From Brevibacterium marinum (GTDB lineage Bacteria; Actinomycetota; Actinomycetes; Actinomycetales; Brevibacteriaceae), in the NCBI RefSeq assembly GCF_011927955.1, contig NZ_JAATJN010000001.1, positions 1,922,001-1,986,000 of the forward strand: a DNA stretch of 64,000 nucleotides, written 5' to 3'. The notes beneath the pieces are model-generated. The model had not been told where the DNA came from, did no database searches, and worked only from the letters and a program-made list of their open reading frames with translations. Positions 9,154-17,952 of this stretch are shown here, one piece after another (the stretch's first letter is position 1; the number at the start of each line of letters is the position of its first letter). Position numbers and translations under genes: made by a program.

Positions 9154-10092
9154 TCACGGACTGAGGTCGAGGACGGTGAGTGAGGGGAAGACCGCGAAGA
9201 TGACGGTTACGGGAAGGACGAAGACGACGACCGGCACCAGCATCCCGATCTCCTTCTTCCCCGACAGCTCGAGCAACCTCCGCCGCGACTGTTCCCGCAC
9301 ATCGGCGGCCTGTGCGCGCAGGACCTCCGCCAGCGGAGTCCCGCGAGTCATCGACACGGCCAGACCATCGACGAACTGCACGATCTCGGGGATGGCGATC
9401 CTCGTCGCCATCGAATCGAGCGCATCGACGAGCGGCGTACCGGTCCTGGTCGTCGCCAAGGCCGTGCGCAGCTCATCGACCAAGTCACCCGAACAGGTCC
9501 GGCACACCCGCTCAAGTGCCTCAACGATGCCCTCACCAGCGGTGATGGACAGAGCCAGAAGCTCGGCGATGGTCGGGAACTCTGCAAGCACACGGGACTC
9601 GTGGCGTGCGATGGCCTGGCTCAGGCGCCAGTCATTGATCACATGTCCGGCGATGCCGCCGCTGATGATGAGAACGACGGTGACGATGGGGGAGAAGCCC
9701 CGCTGGGCCGAGAGCAGGCCCGCCACACAGCCGGCGGCGATCATCCCGGCCAGGATGCTCAGGATCTGATTGATCCGAAACCGTTCAAGGGACGCACCTC
9801 CGCCGAGGCGGTTGACCCGAAGGCTCAATGTGGCGTCGGTGGTGATCCGGGACGTGACCCACAGTGTTGCGCCCATCGTGACCGACTTGACCAGCCCCAC
9901 CACGCCTTCCGCGCGTGGAGTCGGGGGAGCGTAGACGTCGACCAGAGATTCCTGATCACGCAGGTACGGTGCGATGCGCGAGGACAGCGTCGGTCTGCGC
10001 AAGGGCGGCAGCGAGAGGACGAAGACGCACAGCGCGAAGGCATTGAACACGCCCAGGGCCAAGATCGTCAGTGGGTCGGTCAATGCGCTCAC
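9154..10092 (-). CDS. tadC: Tad pilus inner-membrane platform protein TadC
   Basis: 312 residues with a type II secretion system F domain. An N-terminal hydrophobic helix is at about 8-28, a pair of central helices around 110-155, and a C-terminal helix at the end (VPVVVFVLPVTVIFAVF). The conserved cytoplasmic region between them contains FPTIAELLALSITAGEGIVEALE, typical of TadB/TadC platform proteins that couple the ATPase to pilin extrusion. GTG start at 10092 overlaps the tadB stop as GTGA. Confidence 0.9.
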   Translation of the reverse strand: MSALTDPLTILALGVFNAFALCVFVLSLPPLRRPTLSSRIAPYLRDQESLVDVYAPPTPRAEGVVGLVKSVTMGATLWVTSRITTDATLSLRVNRLGGGASLERFRINQILSILAGMIAAGCVAGLLSAQRGFSPIVTVVLIISGGIAGHVINDWRLSQAIARHESRVLAEFPTIAELLALSITAGEGIVEALERVCRTCSGDLVDELRTALATTRTGTPLVDALDSMATRIAIPEIVQFVDGLAVSMTRGTPLAEVLRAQAADVREQSRRRLLELSGKKEIGMLVPVVVFVLPVTVIFAVFPSLTVLDLSP

Positions 10093-11018
10093 CGTGCCTC
10101 ACCGTCCCCGGCCGGGTGACGGAATGACGAGGAGGACAGAGACGATCCTTCGATGACGCGTGGCTCCTGGGGGAGCCTGCCGATCTTCTTCATCGCCTGA
10201 TAAGCCAGCAGAGAGACGACGAACCCGGCTGCCAGGAGAAGGAGACCGGTCTGTGAGTTGTAGGCGACCGCCGTCTCCGGTCGGGTCGACAGGAATGCCA
10301 GGACCACCCACGGAGCCGCCACCGCCAAGCGTGCCCCATTGACAGTCCATTGCTGCCGGGCGGAGAGCTCATTGCGTGTGCGGGCATCGTCCCGGACGAA
10401 CTGGGCGAGTGCTCGCAGCATCGTGCCCAGATCGCTGCCGCCGACTTGCCTGGTCACGCTGAGCGCGACGACGATCCGGTCGGCCACCGGATCGGCGCTG
10501 ACCTGACGGAATCGTTCGAGAGCGATGGCGAACGATCCGCTGGCCCGGTACTCCTCGGCGAAGACTTCGAACAGCGGACGCAGGGGTTCGGGCCCGCGGT
10601 GGGCCAGCGAGCTCAGCGCTTCCGGCAGCGACAGTCCGGCACGAACGCCGGAGTTGAGGTGGTCGAGCGTTTCGGGCCACAATTCGCGGCGCATGACCTG
10701 TTTGCTCCGGGCACGATGTTGGAGGAGCCGCAGCGGCAGCCACGAGCCGAAGAGGCCGAAGCACAGGGCGATCGCCCACGATCCGGTGAGGACGGTGGCG
10801 ACGACGGCAACGACGATGAAGACCGAGATCGAGATGAGGACGAGTTGGCTCGGATGCATCCGTGGAAAGCCCGCACCCGTGAGCATGTCATCGAGTTCCC
10901 GGACCCAGCGCCTCTGAACGCGGGTGGTCGATCGGCTCTGCCACAGAGACATCCACACGAGGAACAGACCCGCTCCCAGACATGCGCCGATGAGAAGACT
11001 GTATTGGGAGTAGTTCAT
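10089..11018 (-). CDS. tadB: Tad pilus inner-membrane platform protein TadB
   Basis: 309 residues with the same type II secretion F architecture. One N-terminal helix is at 5-25, a second pair around 65-100, then the cytoplasmic domain with LWPETLDHLNSGVRAGLSLPEAL, and two C-terminal helices. It forms the platform with TadC and is driven by TadA. ATG at 11018 overlaps the tadA stop (ATGA). A non-conserved 35-residue polar tail follows the last helix. Confidence 0.9.
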   Translation of the reverse strand: MNYSQYSLLIGACLGAGLFLVWMSLWQSRSTTRVQRRWVRELDDMLTGAGFPRMHPSQLVLISISVFIVVAVVATVLTGSWAIALCFGLFGSWLPLRLLQHRARSKQVMRRELWPETLDHLNSGVRAGLSLPEALSSLAHRGPEPLRPLFEVFAEEYRASGSFAIALERFRQVSADPVADRIVVALSVTRQVGGSDLGTMLRALAQFVRDDARTRNELSARQQWTVNGARLAVAAPWVVLAFLSTRPETAVAYNSQTGLLLLAAGFVVSLLAYQAMKKIGRLPQEPRVIEGSSLSSSSFRHPAGDGEAR

Positions 11019-12238
11019 GCGGTCTCCAGAATGGCGTGAAGATCCTTGCCGATGCTGGCGAATCGTTCGCCGAGGTGGCCGAAGCCCTGACCGCGAACCA
11101 GCTGTCCCCGCGGCGAATGGAAGATCGTGTCGAGCTCGATGACGTCACCTTCGACTCCGCCCGGCACGGCACAGATCTCACTGACGAGTCGGGTTCCGTT
11201 CGCGTCGCGTCGCAGGTGGACGACGATGTCAATGCTCACGGCCACGGTGGGAACAACGAAGGACGAAGAGATGTTCGCCCCGGCCAGGAGTGGCAGGGTG
11301 GAGATCTTCGTGATCGCTGCTCGGGCGGAGTTGGCGTGTATCGTGCCCATTCCGGGCAGTCCGGAATTCAACGCCACCAGCAGGTCGAGGCTCTCGGCTT
11401 CACGGACCTCGCCGACGATGATGCGTGTTGGGCGCATGCGCAGTGCTTCCTTGACCAGTGAACGCAGGGTGACTTCGCCGGTGCCTTCCAACGAGGGTTG
11501 GCGACATTGCATCGGGACCCAGTCGCGACTGGGCAGGTTGAGTTCGAAGACTTCTTCACACGAGACGATGCGTTCTCGGGCGGGAACCGATCCGGCCAGT
11601 GCATTGAGCATCGTGGTCTTGCCGGCTTGAGTGGCACCGGAGACGAGGATGTTCGCGCCGGCGGCGACGGCGGCGTCGAGGAATCGGGCGGCAGCGGGTG
11701 TCAGTGACCCCTGAGCGACGAGGGCGGCCAAGTTCCGAGGGCGTTGAATGAATTTGCGGATGTTCACGGCGGGGAAGGAGCGTGTGATGTCGGGCAGGAC
11801 GACGTGCAGTCGTGACCCGTCGGGCAGCATCGCGTCGACGAAGGGCTGGGACAAGTCGACTCGTCTGCCGGAGGTGCGCAGCATTCTCTCGATCAGCTCG
11901 TCGAGTTCGCTCCTGGTGAGCTTGGTCGTCGTCAGTTGGTGGAGGCCGTCGATGGCGATGAAGACTTCGCTGGGGGAGTTGATCCAGATCTCCTCGACGC
12001 GGGGGTCGTCGAAATAGTCTTGGAGGGTGCCGAAGCCCGAGAGCTGATTGTCGATGGTCCGGAATGTCGCTTCCTTGTCCTCCAAGGGTGGAAGGTCCGC
12101 AACGAGACTGCGTTCGTCATACTCGGAGATGACAGTGCGAATGACTTCTCGAGAGCGTTGCGTCTCGACACGAGGGTCCACTTCGAGGTCTCTGATCCTC
12201 TTGTGAACTTCGCTCGTGATGACCTCGGTGGCTTCCAC
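11015..12238 (-). CDS. tadA: Tad pilus secretion ATPase TadA (CpaF family)
   Basis: 407-residue hexameric ATPase that powers assembly of Flp-type pili. An N-terminal helical domain is followed by the Walker A GATQAGKTTM near residue 208, an Asp-box-like CEEVFEL, Walker B IIVGEVREAESLDLL near 280, and the His box GMGTIHANSA near 300. GTG at 12238 has an AGGGG ribosome site 8 nt upstream. It heads the operon tadA-B-C-pilin-E-E-G. The usual upstream partner, a TadZ/CpaE septum-site-like protein, is absent; a degraded transposase lies there instead. Confidence 0.93.
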   Translation of the reverse strand: MEATEVITSEVHKRIRDLEVDPRVETQRSREVIRTVISEYDERSLVADLPPLEDKEATFRTIDNQLSGFGTLQDYFDDPRVEEIWINSPSEVFIAIDGLHQLTTTKLTRSELDELIERMLRTSGRRVDLSQPFVDAMLPDGSRLHVVLPDITRSFPAVNIRKFIQRPRNLAALVAQGSLTPAAARFLDAAVAAGANILVSGATQAGKTTMLNALAGSVPARERIVSCEEVFELNLPSRDWVPMQCRQPSLEGTGEVTLRSLVKEALRMRPTRIIVGEVREAESLDLLVALNSGLPGMGTIHANSARAAITKISTLPLLAGANISSSFVVPTVAVSIDIVVHLRRDANGTRLVSEICAVPGGVEGDVIELDTIFHSPRGQLVRGQGFGHLGERFASIGKDLHAILETA

Positions 12239-13100
12239 ATTGAACCCCTGGTGTACAGAACACGAATTACATTTTCAACAGCTGGATTGGTTTTTAACCT
12301 ATCTGTAGTCTTAAGAAGATGCCAGTGATTTTCGGAATCTGTGGATAACTTCGCCCGCGAACAGATAATGTCGTGGTTGTAGTTCTATGGACGCTCCCCC
12401 TGGCTCGCGGCGCTCTTGCAGATCCCTTCGGTCGAGCTTTCAACCATTGATTGAACACCTGTTTAGATTGTCCGGGCGCCGTATCGAGCAAGTGTGCCGG
12501 GCCTGTTCGCTGATCGATAGGGGTGAGGTCGATGATGGCGGTGACGTACGTGTCACCACGGCGAGCTTCGTTGCGATCACGGACTCCGTGTCGTGAGTGA
12601 TCATGACGGCTCTCAGTGCCCAGTCCAGTCCGGTTCGGGACATCTTCGTCCGCGCTGGTGCTGCAGCACGGGTGTCTTGCCCCGACGCGTGGCCGCCATT
12701 CCAAGCTGGCCTTGTGTCCGTCATGTGCTGGCCGATGCAGGAGAGGTCGAGAGCGTCGAGTCGGCAGAAAGTCGTCAGGTCAGGAGTCGAGAAAGTAGGC
12801 TTGGCGGCGTCGGGGCCTTTCGGATGGATGGTGTAGGAACACCCATCATCGGACGACCTCGACGTCTGTCCGGGCAGCGATCTCCTGAAACCAGACATCC
12901 CGTGCCTGACGTTCACAAACCTGTATTCATCATTGACGAAGAGCCATCAAACCTTTGCACGTCGGTTCTGTCAATCGACACAGTCGCCCAGGATCAGGAG
13001 CGCGATTCTGTGGGACGTGGCTGTTCTTTCGCGCCTGCGTCGAATGAGAAGATTCTCGGCCCGCTCCGGGATGCCGACTACGTCGTCTCCTTCGCTGTCG
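12239..13100. other. Gene-poor gap between tadA and the ketopantoate-reductase-like gene
   Basis: An 860-bp stretch whose only recognisable content is the transposase relic at 12420-12805. A single TGTGGATAA DnaA-box-like sequence occurs near 12339. The remaining open frames have no family resemblance or ribosome sites. The tadA promoter is expected in 12239-12420 but no convincing -35/-10 pair was identified. Confidence 0.6.
12420..12805 (-). pseudogene. Decayed ISL3-family transposase
   Basis: Two reading frames together spell a broken transposase. In one frame (about 12805 to 12563) PTFSTPDLTTFCRLDAL resembles the N-terminus of actinobacterial ISL3 transposases, followed by QDTRAAAPARTKMSRTGLDWALRAV, which matches the region just before their helix-turn-helix. 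Near 12566 the signal jumps to another frame with ARRGDTYVTAIIDLTP, then GPAHLLD and SKQVFNQWLKARPK (to about 12426), the start of the DDE catalytic domain. The zinc-finger part between the first two blocks is deleted and the rest of the catalytic domain is missing. No inverted repeats or target duplication were found. The family assignment is from remembered ISL3 motifs. Confidence 0.7.
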
Positions 13101-14033
13101 CTACTTATTGAGTGTGGCTTCCCAAGCCTTAACGAGATTGACCACTGTCGAATTCACCGGCGTAGGAACGTCGACTCTTCTCCCGAACCTGACAACGGAG
13201 CCATTGATCACATCAATTTCTCCCCGTGATCCCCGAAGGGCATCAAGGAGCATGGATGGTTTCGCATCGGGGATGTTCCCGGCAAGGGCACGAACGTGCT
13301 CCACTGGGTCTGTGATATCCAGAGGAACCTCCGAGGCTTTTGCCACTGCGAAAGCCTCTTCCAAGCACGCGCGTGAGACCCGCCAAGCGTTCTTGTCGGT
13401 CAACATCTCGCCGATCGTGAGTCTGTTGAGCACTCCGGGACCTGAGAACGCCACGTTCATGATGAGCTTTTCCCATATGACCTGCGATGGGTCGAGGAGC
13501 GAGGTGGCGTCGAACCCAGCCGATCGCCAGATGTATACGGCCTTTTCGACTTCGGCCATAGGCAGATCTGCATATGGCGAGAACCGCACCAGCGCCATGC
13601 CGTTGTGATGCGCATGCCCGGGCTCGGGTATAGATGCGCCGAAGCCGCCGACGACGCCCAGACATAGTTGAGACTGCGGCAGATGTGGCGCGACCAGATC
13701 CATCGATCCAATTCCGTTTTGGATCGATTGGATGATCGTGTTCGGACCGACCAATGGTGCTGTATCGGCCGCAGCCTGCTCGACGTCGTAGGCCTTTGTG
13801 GCGATGATGATGAGGCCGAAATGGCCATCAATCCCGTCGGTCGTCGTGCTCACCGAGTCGAGGCGGACCGTGCGATCACCGCTGGCTCCGCTGACTCGCA
13901 GACCCTGAGTAGACGCAGCTCCGATGTGGTCGGCGGCCAGCCCTACTCCGTGGACTTCGTGGCCGGCGCTCTTCATCAGAGCAGCGTAGACGGAGCCGAG
14001 AGCCCCCAAACCCATAATTAGTATTCTCGCCAT
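13101..14033 (-). CDS. Ketopantoate reductase family protein (ApbA/PanE)
   Basis: 310-residue NADP-dependent oxidoreductase. The nucleotide fold begins at once with ILIMGLGALGSVYA (GxGxxG, residues 3-16), followed by IIIATKAYD near 78 and the IQNGIG substrate loop near 103, all typical of ApbA/PanE. The C-terminal helical domain contains WEKLIMNVAFSGPGVLNRLTIGEM, a variant of the catalytic Lys/Asn region. ATG at 14033 has AAGGAG 9 nt upstream. Its place beside a LysR regulator and an organic-acid dehydrogenase suggests a catabolic 2-keto or 2-hydroxy acid reductase rather than the pantothenate enzyme. That is inference from context. Confidence 0.8.
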   Translation of the reverse strand: MARILIMGLGALGSVYAALMKSAGHEVHGVGLAADHIGAASTQGLRVSGASGDRTVRLDSVSTTTDGIDGHFGLIIIATKAYDVEQAAADTAPLVGPNTIIQSIQNGIGSMDLVAPHLPQSQLCLGVVGGFGASIPEPGHAHHNGMALVRFSPYADLPMAEVEKAVYIWRSAGFDATSLLDPSQVIWEKLIMNVAFSGPGVLNRLTIGEMLTDKNAWRVSRACLEEAFAVAKASEVPLDITDPVEHVRALAGNIPDAKPSMLLDALRGSRGEIDVINGSVVRFGRRVDVPTPVNSTVVNLVKAWEATLNK

Positions 14034-14088
14034 CGTTGTGTCTCTCCTTTGCGTAGCGGCTGGAAACCTGCAGCCGGGCGATTGAGCC

Positions 14089-15012
14089 CTATGCGGTGAA
14101 GTTGACGAAGTCACGCGCCGATTTCACTCGTTTGGGAATCTCGCGCTGCAGAAATTCGGTGAAGCGCCTGGCGCGCAGAGGGAAGTACTCGTTGTTGGGA
14201 AAGGCGAGGTAGACGTCAGAGCGGACTGTCGGTACATCTGGCAGTACCGGGACCAGTTGACCGCTCTCAAGGAATGGGCGGACATTCCAGATCGAGCGCA
14301 TTGCAATCCCGTGCCCGAGAACGGCCCACTTGGTGACGGTGTCACCGTCGTTGCATCGCAGTGGTCCCCGGACCCGGACCGGTGTGACGACACCGTCGAG
14401 TTCGAATTTCCACAGCGTGAAGTCGGGCTCGTGCTCGTTGAGGATGATGCAGTCGTGATCGGGAAGTTCGGCAATCGATTGCGGGGAGCCCCTGCGGTCG
14501 ATGTAGTCGGGGGACGCGCAGAGCACCCTGCGGTTCGTCAGGAGTCTGCGGTACGTCAATTGCGAGTCCTTCGCCGCGCCGACTCCGACGAGCATGTCGA
14601 AATGGGTGTTCTCCAGGTCGAAAGGGTCGCCCGAGAGCTCGAGATGAATCTCAATGTTCGGATACTGCGTGTGGAAGTCCGCCACCAATTCGGACAGATG
14701 TGTGCGCCCGAATCCCAGAGTGCCGAAGACGACGAGAGTCCCTCGCTCACTGTCGACGCTGTTGGTGATGTCGGCCTGCAGCACGTCGGCTTCGTGCACG
14801 ATGCGTCGTGCGCCCTCGAAAAAGCGCAGACCCTCACTGGTCAAGAGCATTTGCCGTGAGGTGCGTTTGATCAGTTGGACGCCGAGGCGATTTTCAAGCT
14901 GGGCGAGTCGTCTGCTCACAGCCGACACCGACATCCCCATCGACCTGGCCGCAGCGGTCAGGTTCATCTCTTCGCCGATCGTTGCGAAGAACTGGAAATC
15001 GTCGACTCTCAC
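14089..15012 (-). CDS. LysR-type transcriptional regulator
   Basis: 307 residues. The N-terminal winged helix-turn-helix covers about residues 2-60 (FFATIGEEMNLTAAARSMGMSVSAVSRRLAQLE), followed by a linker helix and a two-lobed effector-binding domain from about 90. GTG start at 15012. It is divergent from the dehydrogenase gene across a 188-bp gap and lies just upstream of the reductase-like gene on its own strand, with 55 bp between. It is therefore the likely local activator of the organic-acid genes. Ligand unknown; a hydroxy or dicarboxylic acid is the natural guess from its neighbours. Confidence 0.9.
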   Translation of the reverse strand: MRVDDFQFFATIGEEMNLTAAARSMGMSVSAVSRRLAQLENRLGVQLIKRTSRQMLLTSEGLRFFEGARRIVHEADVLQADITNSVDSERGTLVVFGTLGFGRTHLSELVADFHTQYPNIEIHLELSGDPFDLENTHFDMLVGVGAAKDSQLTYRRLLTNRRVLCASPDYIDRRGSPQSIAELPDHDCIILNEHEPDFTLWKFELDGVVTPVRVRGPLRCNDGDTVTKWAVLGHGIAMRSIWNVRPFLESGQLVPVLPDVPTVRSDVYLAFPNNEYFPLRARRFTEFLQREIPKRVKSARDFVNFTA

Positions 15013-15200
15013 GGTTTCAGTCTAGGTAGAGAACGCCGAGCATTGGCACGTTCATCGTTGCATTCTGCACAAGCCTGAGTTGATTCAAAGGGCGGGTGAA
15101 ACGGCTGAGATCGCTGTTAGATTCGTGGCCAAGTAAAACAGCACATTGTCTGGATCCGTCATCGGGCGGGTTCGACTCACAGGAGCTTGGAGGTCGATCT

Positions 15201-16271
15201 ATGCCCAAAATTGCGGCCATTCCCGGAGACGGAATCGGGAAGGAAGTCATGCCTCTCGGAGTGCAAGCCGTCGAGGTGGTCGCCCAGCGGCACGGGCTCG
15301 ACGTAGATTTCGAGTGGTTCGACTTCGCAAACGTTGAGTACTTCCAGCAACACGGCCAAATGCTGCCCGACGGGTGGCAGAGCCAGTTGGGTGGGTTCGA
15401 CTCGATCTTCTTCGGCGCTGTTGGTTGGCCGCAGGTGGTTCCTGACCACGTATCGCTGTGGGGGAGCCTCCTGCAGTTCAGGAGGCAGTTCGACCAATAT
15501 GTCAACCTTCGACCGTGCAAGATTCTTCCGGGCATCACGCCGCCTCTGCGTGACAGGGGCCCCGGAGATGTTGACTTCCTCGTTGTCCGCGAGAATACAG
15601 AAGGCGAATACTCAAACGCGGGCGGCGTGCTGTTCGAAGGCACGGATCGTGAGCTCGCGATGCAGGAGACTGTGATGACTCGCATCGGTGTCGACCGGGT
15701 CATGAAGTACGCGTTCGCCCAAGCTCAGAAGCGGCGTAAGAAGGTGACTTCGGCGACGAAGAGCAACGGTATCTCGATCACGATGCCGTACTGGGACAGT
15801 AGGTTCGAAGCGGTGCAGTCGGACTATCCGGGCGTCGAGACGGACCGATTCCACATCGATATCCTCGCCGCTCACTTCGTTCAGCACCCGGAATGGTTTG
15901 ATGTCGTTGTCGCATCCAATCTGTTCGGCGACATCCTCTCGGACCTCGGTCCCGCATGCACCGGAACGATCGGAGTGGCGCCGAGTGCCAACATCAACCC
16001 GACGGGTGAGTTCCCCAGCCTGTTCGAGCCGGTCCATGGTTCGGCTCCCGACATCGCCGGCAAAGGGGTGGCCAATCCCATCGGACAAATTTGGTCCGGC
16101 GCGATGATGCTCGACCATCTCGGCGCTGAGGCTGCAGGACGCGAAATTGAGACCGCCATCGACGATGTGCTCCGGGCAGCCGATCCTCAGGTGCTCACGC
16201 CCGACATCGCAGGTCAGGGCACCACAGAGACACTTGGCCAAGCCATCATCGACGTGCTCCGGAAGGAGTGA
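15201..16271 (+). CDS. D-malate / tartrate dehydrogenase family protein
   Basis: 356-residue NAD-dependent beta-decarboxylating dehydrogenase of the isocitrate/isopropylmalate superfamily. It starts KIAAIPGDGIGKEV and has the substrate loop LRPCKILPG with the Arg pair, the signature VVRENTEGEYS near residue 128, the catalytic Lys-rich TSATKSNG, the metal loop NLFGDILSDLG near 240, and HGSAPDIAGKGVANP near 280. The LRPCKILPG and NTEGEYSNAGG variants fit tartrate/D-malate dehydrogenases (TtuC/DmlA) better than LeuB. ATG at 15201 has GGAGG 7 nt upstream. Product would be pyruvate or oxaloglycolate-derived acids. It is followed 205 bp later by a 2-hydroxycarboxylate transporter on the same strand, a coherent uptake-and-oxidation pair. 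Confidence 0.87.
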   Translation: MPKIAAIPGDGIGKEVMPLGVQAVEVVAQRHGLDVDFEWFDFANVEYFQQHGQMLPDGWQSQLGGFDSIFFGAVGWPQVVPDHVSLWGSLLQFRRQFDQYVNLRPCKILPGITPPLRDRGPGDVDFLVVRENTEGEYSNAGGVLFEGTDRELAMQETVMTRIGVDRVMKYAFAQAQKRRKKVTSATKSNGISITMPYWDSRFEAVQSDYPGVETDRFHIDILAAHFVQHPEWFDVVVASNLFGDILSDLGPACTGTIGVAPSANINPTGEFPSLFEPVHGSAPDIAGKGVANPIGQIWSGAMMLDHLGAEAAGREIETAIDDVLRAADPQVLTPDIAGQGTTETLGQAIIDVLRKE

Positions 16272-16305
16272 GCCGAAAAGGGAGAAGACGAACTGCCCGC
16301 CGGCT

Positions 16306-16326
16306 TGCCTCGCTGACAGCGAGGCA
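16306..16326 (+). terminator. Hairpin after the dehydrogenase gene
   Basis: Nine-base perfect arms (TGCCTCGCT / AGCGAGGCA) around a 3-base loop, 34 bp after the dehydrogenase stop. No T-run follows, so it may pause or protect RNA rather than terminate. A hairpin with the same GCCTCGC stem lies after the transporter at 17855-17871. Confidence 0.4.
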
Positions 16327-16476
16327 GAGTCGAATCGAAGTCCTTGACCTAGGGGCAACAGCGAACACTCGTTTCGCATCCACAGTCAAATAGTGCAACG
16401 CAACGTGCGGGGGCCGAGTACGGCATCCCGACGAGCCCACGTTGCGCCATTTGGCCAACCCGAAATCGGAGATGCA

Positions 16477-17829
16477 ATGACGCACAACGAACCACAATCC
16501 TTACCGCGCCGCAGCAGCAGGACCACTCTCGAGCCGAACGGCCGCAAAGCCGGCTCGCAGATCACGATCATGGGCTTCCCATGGCCCTTCTATCTGGCTT
16601 TTCTGGTAGTGATCATCGCTGCCGTCTTCCTCAAAGTCATGCCGGTCAACATCGTCAGTGGAATGGCGATCGCGATGATAGTCGGGGGTGCCCTCAAATA
16701 CCTCGGGGATTCGATCCCGGTGTTCAACACATTTGGTGGGGGATCGCTGCTGTGCATCGTTGTGCCGGCGCTCATTGTCTTCACCGGCCTGTTCCCGCAG
16801 GAGTTCGCCGATTTGGCGGATTCGTTCTACAACGAACTCGGGTTCTCCGAACTCGTCGTCACAGGGCTCATCGTCGGTTCCATTCTCGGAATGAATCGCA
16901 AACTGCTGGTCAGCGTCGGCGCGCGCTTCTTCTTTCCGATCATCGCAGGTGTGCTGACGGCTTTCCTGGTTGGTGCGTTGATGGGAATGATCACTGGCTT
17001 CGGCGTCGGGAGAGCGGTCATGTTGGTCGTGGGGCCCGTAATGGGCGGTGGCATGGCTGCGGGAGCAGTCCCGATGTCGGAGATCTTCGCATCAGCAAAT
17101 GGAGGCGAACCGGGGTCGTTCCTCGAACAGATCGCCCCGGCGGTCATCGTCGCAAACGTCGTATGCATCATCGTTGCAGGAATCCTCAACGGGATCGGCA
17201 AGACAGTGAAAGCCAAGAGCTTCAGCGGCGAGGGCCGGATGATGCGCAAGGGGGACTTCGACTATTCGAAGGCGTCAGACGAATCCCCGTTGACGATCAA
17301 AGACATCACAGTCGGTCTGGTGCTGTCGATCACGATCTACATGGTCGGAGAGATCATGTCGTCCCTTGTTTCGGGGCTGCACGCCTACGTGTGGATCATC
17401 ATCGTTGCCGCCGCGCTGAAGATTTTCAACCTCCTTCCGGAACGCCTCAACCTCGGTGCTGAACAGTGGTACAACTTCATCTCGCACGCATGGATACCGG
17501 CAGTCCTCGTCTCGATCAGCGCGGGCATGGTCGACTTCGATGCTATCGTCGCGATCGCATCCGATCCTCGTTATCTCCTTATTGTTGTGGTGACCGTAGT
17601 CATCGCAGCTGCAGCTGCGGGTGCGGCCGGTATGCTCGTCGGCTTCTATTTCGTCGAATCATCGATCAGTGGAGGGCTCGGTATGGCTGATATGGGCGGT
17701 TCCGGAGATGTCGCCGTTCTGTCTGCCGCCGGCCGACTCGAATTGATGCCTTTTCTTCAGATCGCATCCCGTCTCGGTGGCGCGTTGATGCTCATCATTC
17801 TGTCGATTATGGCTCCCTTCCTCCTCTAG
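16477..17829 (+). CDS. 2-hydroxycarboxylate transporter family permease (CitS/MaeP type)
   Basis: 450-residue membrane protein with about eleven hydrophobic segments, beginning near residue 32 after a polar N-terminus. Two family hallmarks are visible: the first re-entrant loop GPVMGGGMAAGAVPMSEI near residue 190, and the second half-repeat MADMGGSGDVAVLSAAGR followed by LMPFLQIASRLGGA near 410. These glycine-rich loops carry the substrate and sodium sites in the 2HCT family, which moves malate, citrate or lactate. ATG at 16477 has GGAG 6 nt upstream; an earlier in-frame ATG at 16393 lacks one. Placed directly after the D-malate/tartrate dehydrogenase, it is the likely importer of that enzyme's substrate. 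Confidence 0.9.
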   Translation: MTHNEPQSLPRRSSRTTLEPNGRKAGSQITIMGFPWPFYLAFLVVIIAAVFLKVMPVNIVSGMAIAMIVGGALKYLGDSIPVFNTFGGGSLLCIVVPALIVFTGLFPQEFADLADSFYNELGFSELVVTGLIVGSILGMNRKLLVSVGARFFFPIIAGVLTAFLVGALMGMITGFGVGRAVMLVVGPVMGGGMAAGAVPMSEIFASANGGEPGSFLEQIAPAVIVANVVCIIVAGILNGIGKTVKAKSFSGEGRMMRKGDFDYSKASDESPLTIKDITVGLVLSITIYMVGEIMSSLVSGLHAYVWIIIVAAALKIFNLLPERLNLGAEQWYNFISHAWIPAVLVSISAGMVDFDAIVAIASDPRYLLIVVVTVVIAAAAAGAAGMLVGFYFVESSISGGLGMADMGGSGDVAVLSAAGRLELMPFLQIASRLGGALMLIILSIMAPFLL

Positions 17830-17854
17830 GAAGACAGGAACTCGACCGTCCGAT

Positions 17855-17871
17855 GCCTCGCGCCGCGAGGC
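17855..17871 (+). terminator. Hairpin after the 2HCT transporter
   Basis: Seven-base perfect arms (GCCTCGC / GCGAGGC) around a GCC loop, 26 bp past the transporter stop and 82 bp before the next start. No T-run. Shares its stem with the hairpin at 16306-16326. Confidence 0.4.
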
Positions 17872-17952
17872 CGAGTGTGAGACCTTGCGAAGTTCATTCG
17901 GATTGTCGTACCAGCTCAGTTAATACTCAACCCAGCCATTTTTGGAGGCTCA

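Noticed and set aside
12339..12347. Single TGTGGATAA DnaA-box-like site near tadA
   Set aside because: One isolated site carries little weight in a 64-kb window.
12593..13111. 172-codon plus-strand open frame in the tadA gap
   Set aside because: It is antisense to the ISL3 relic and has no motif or ribosome site.
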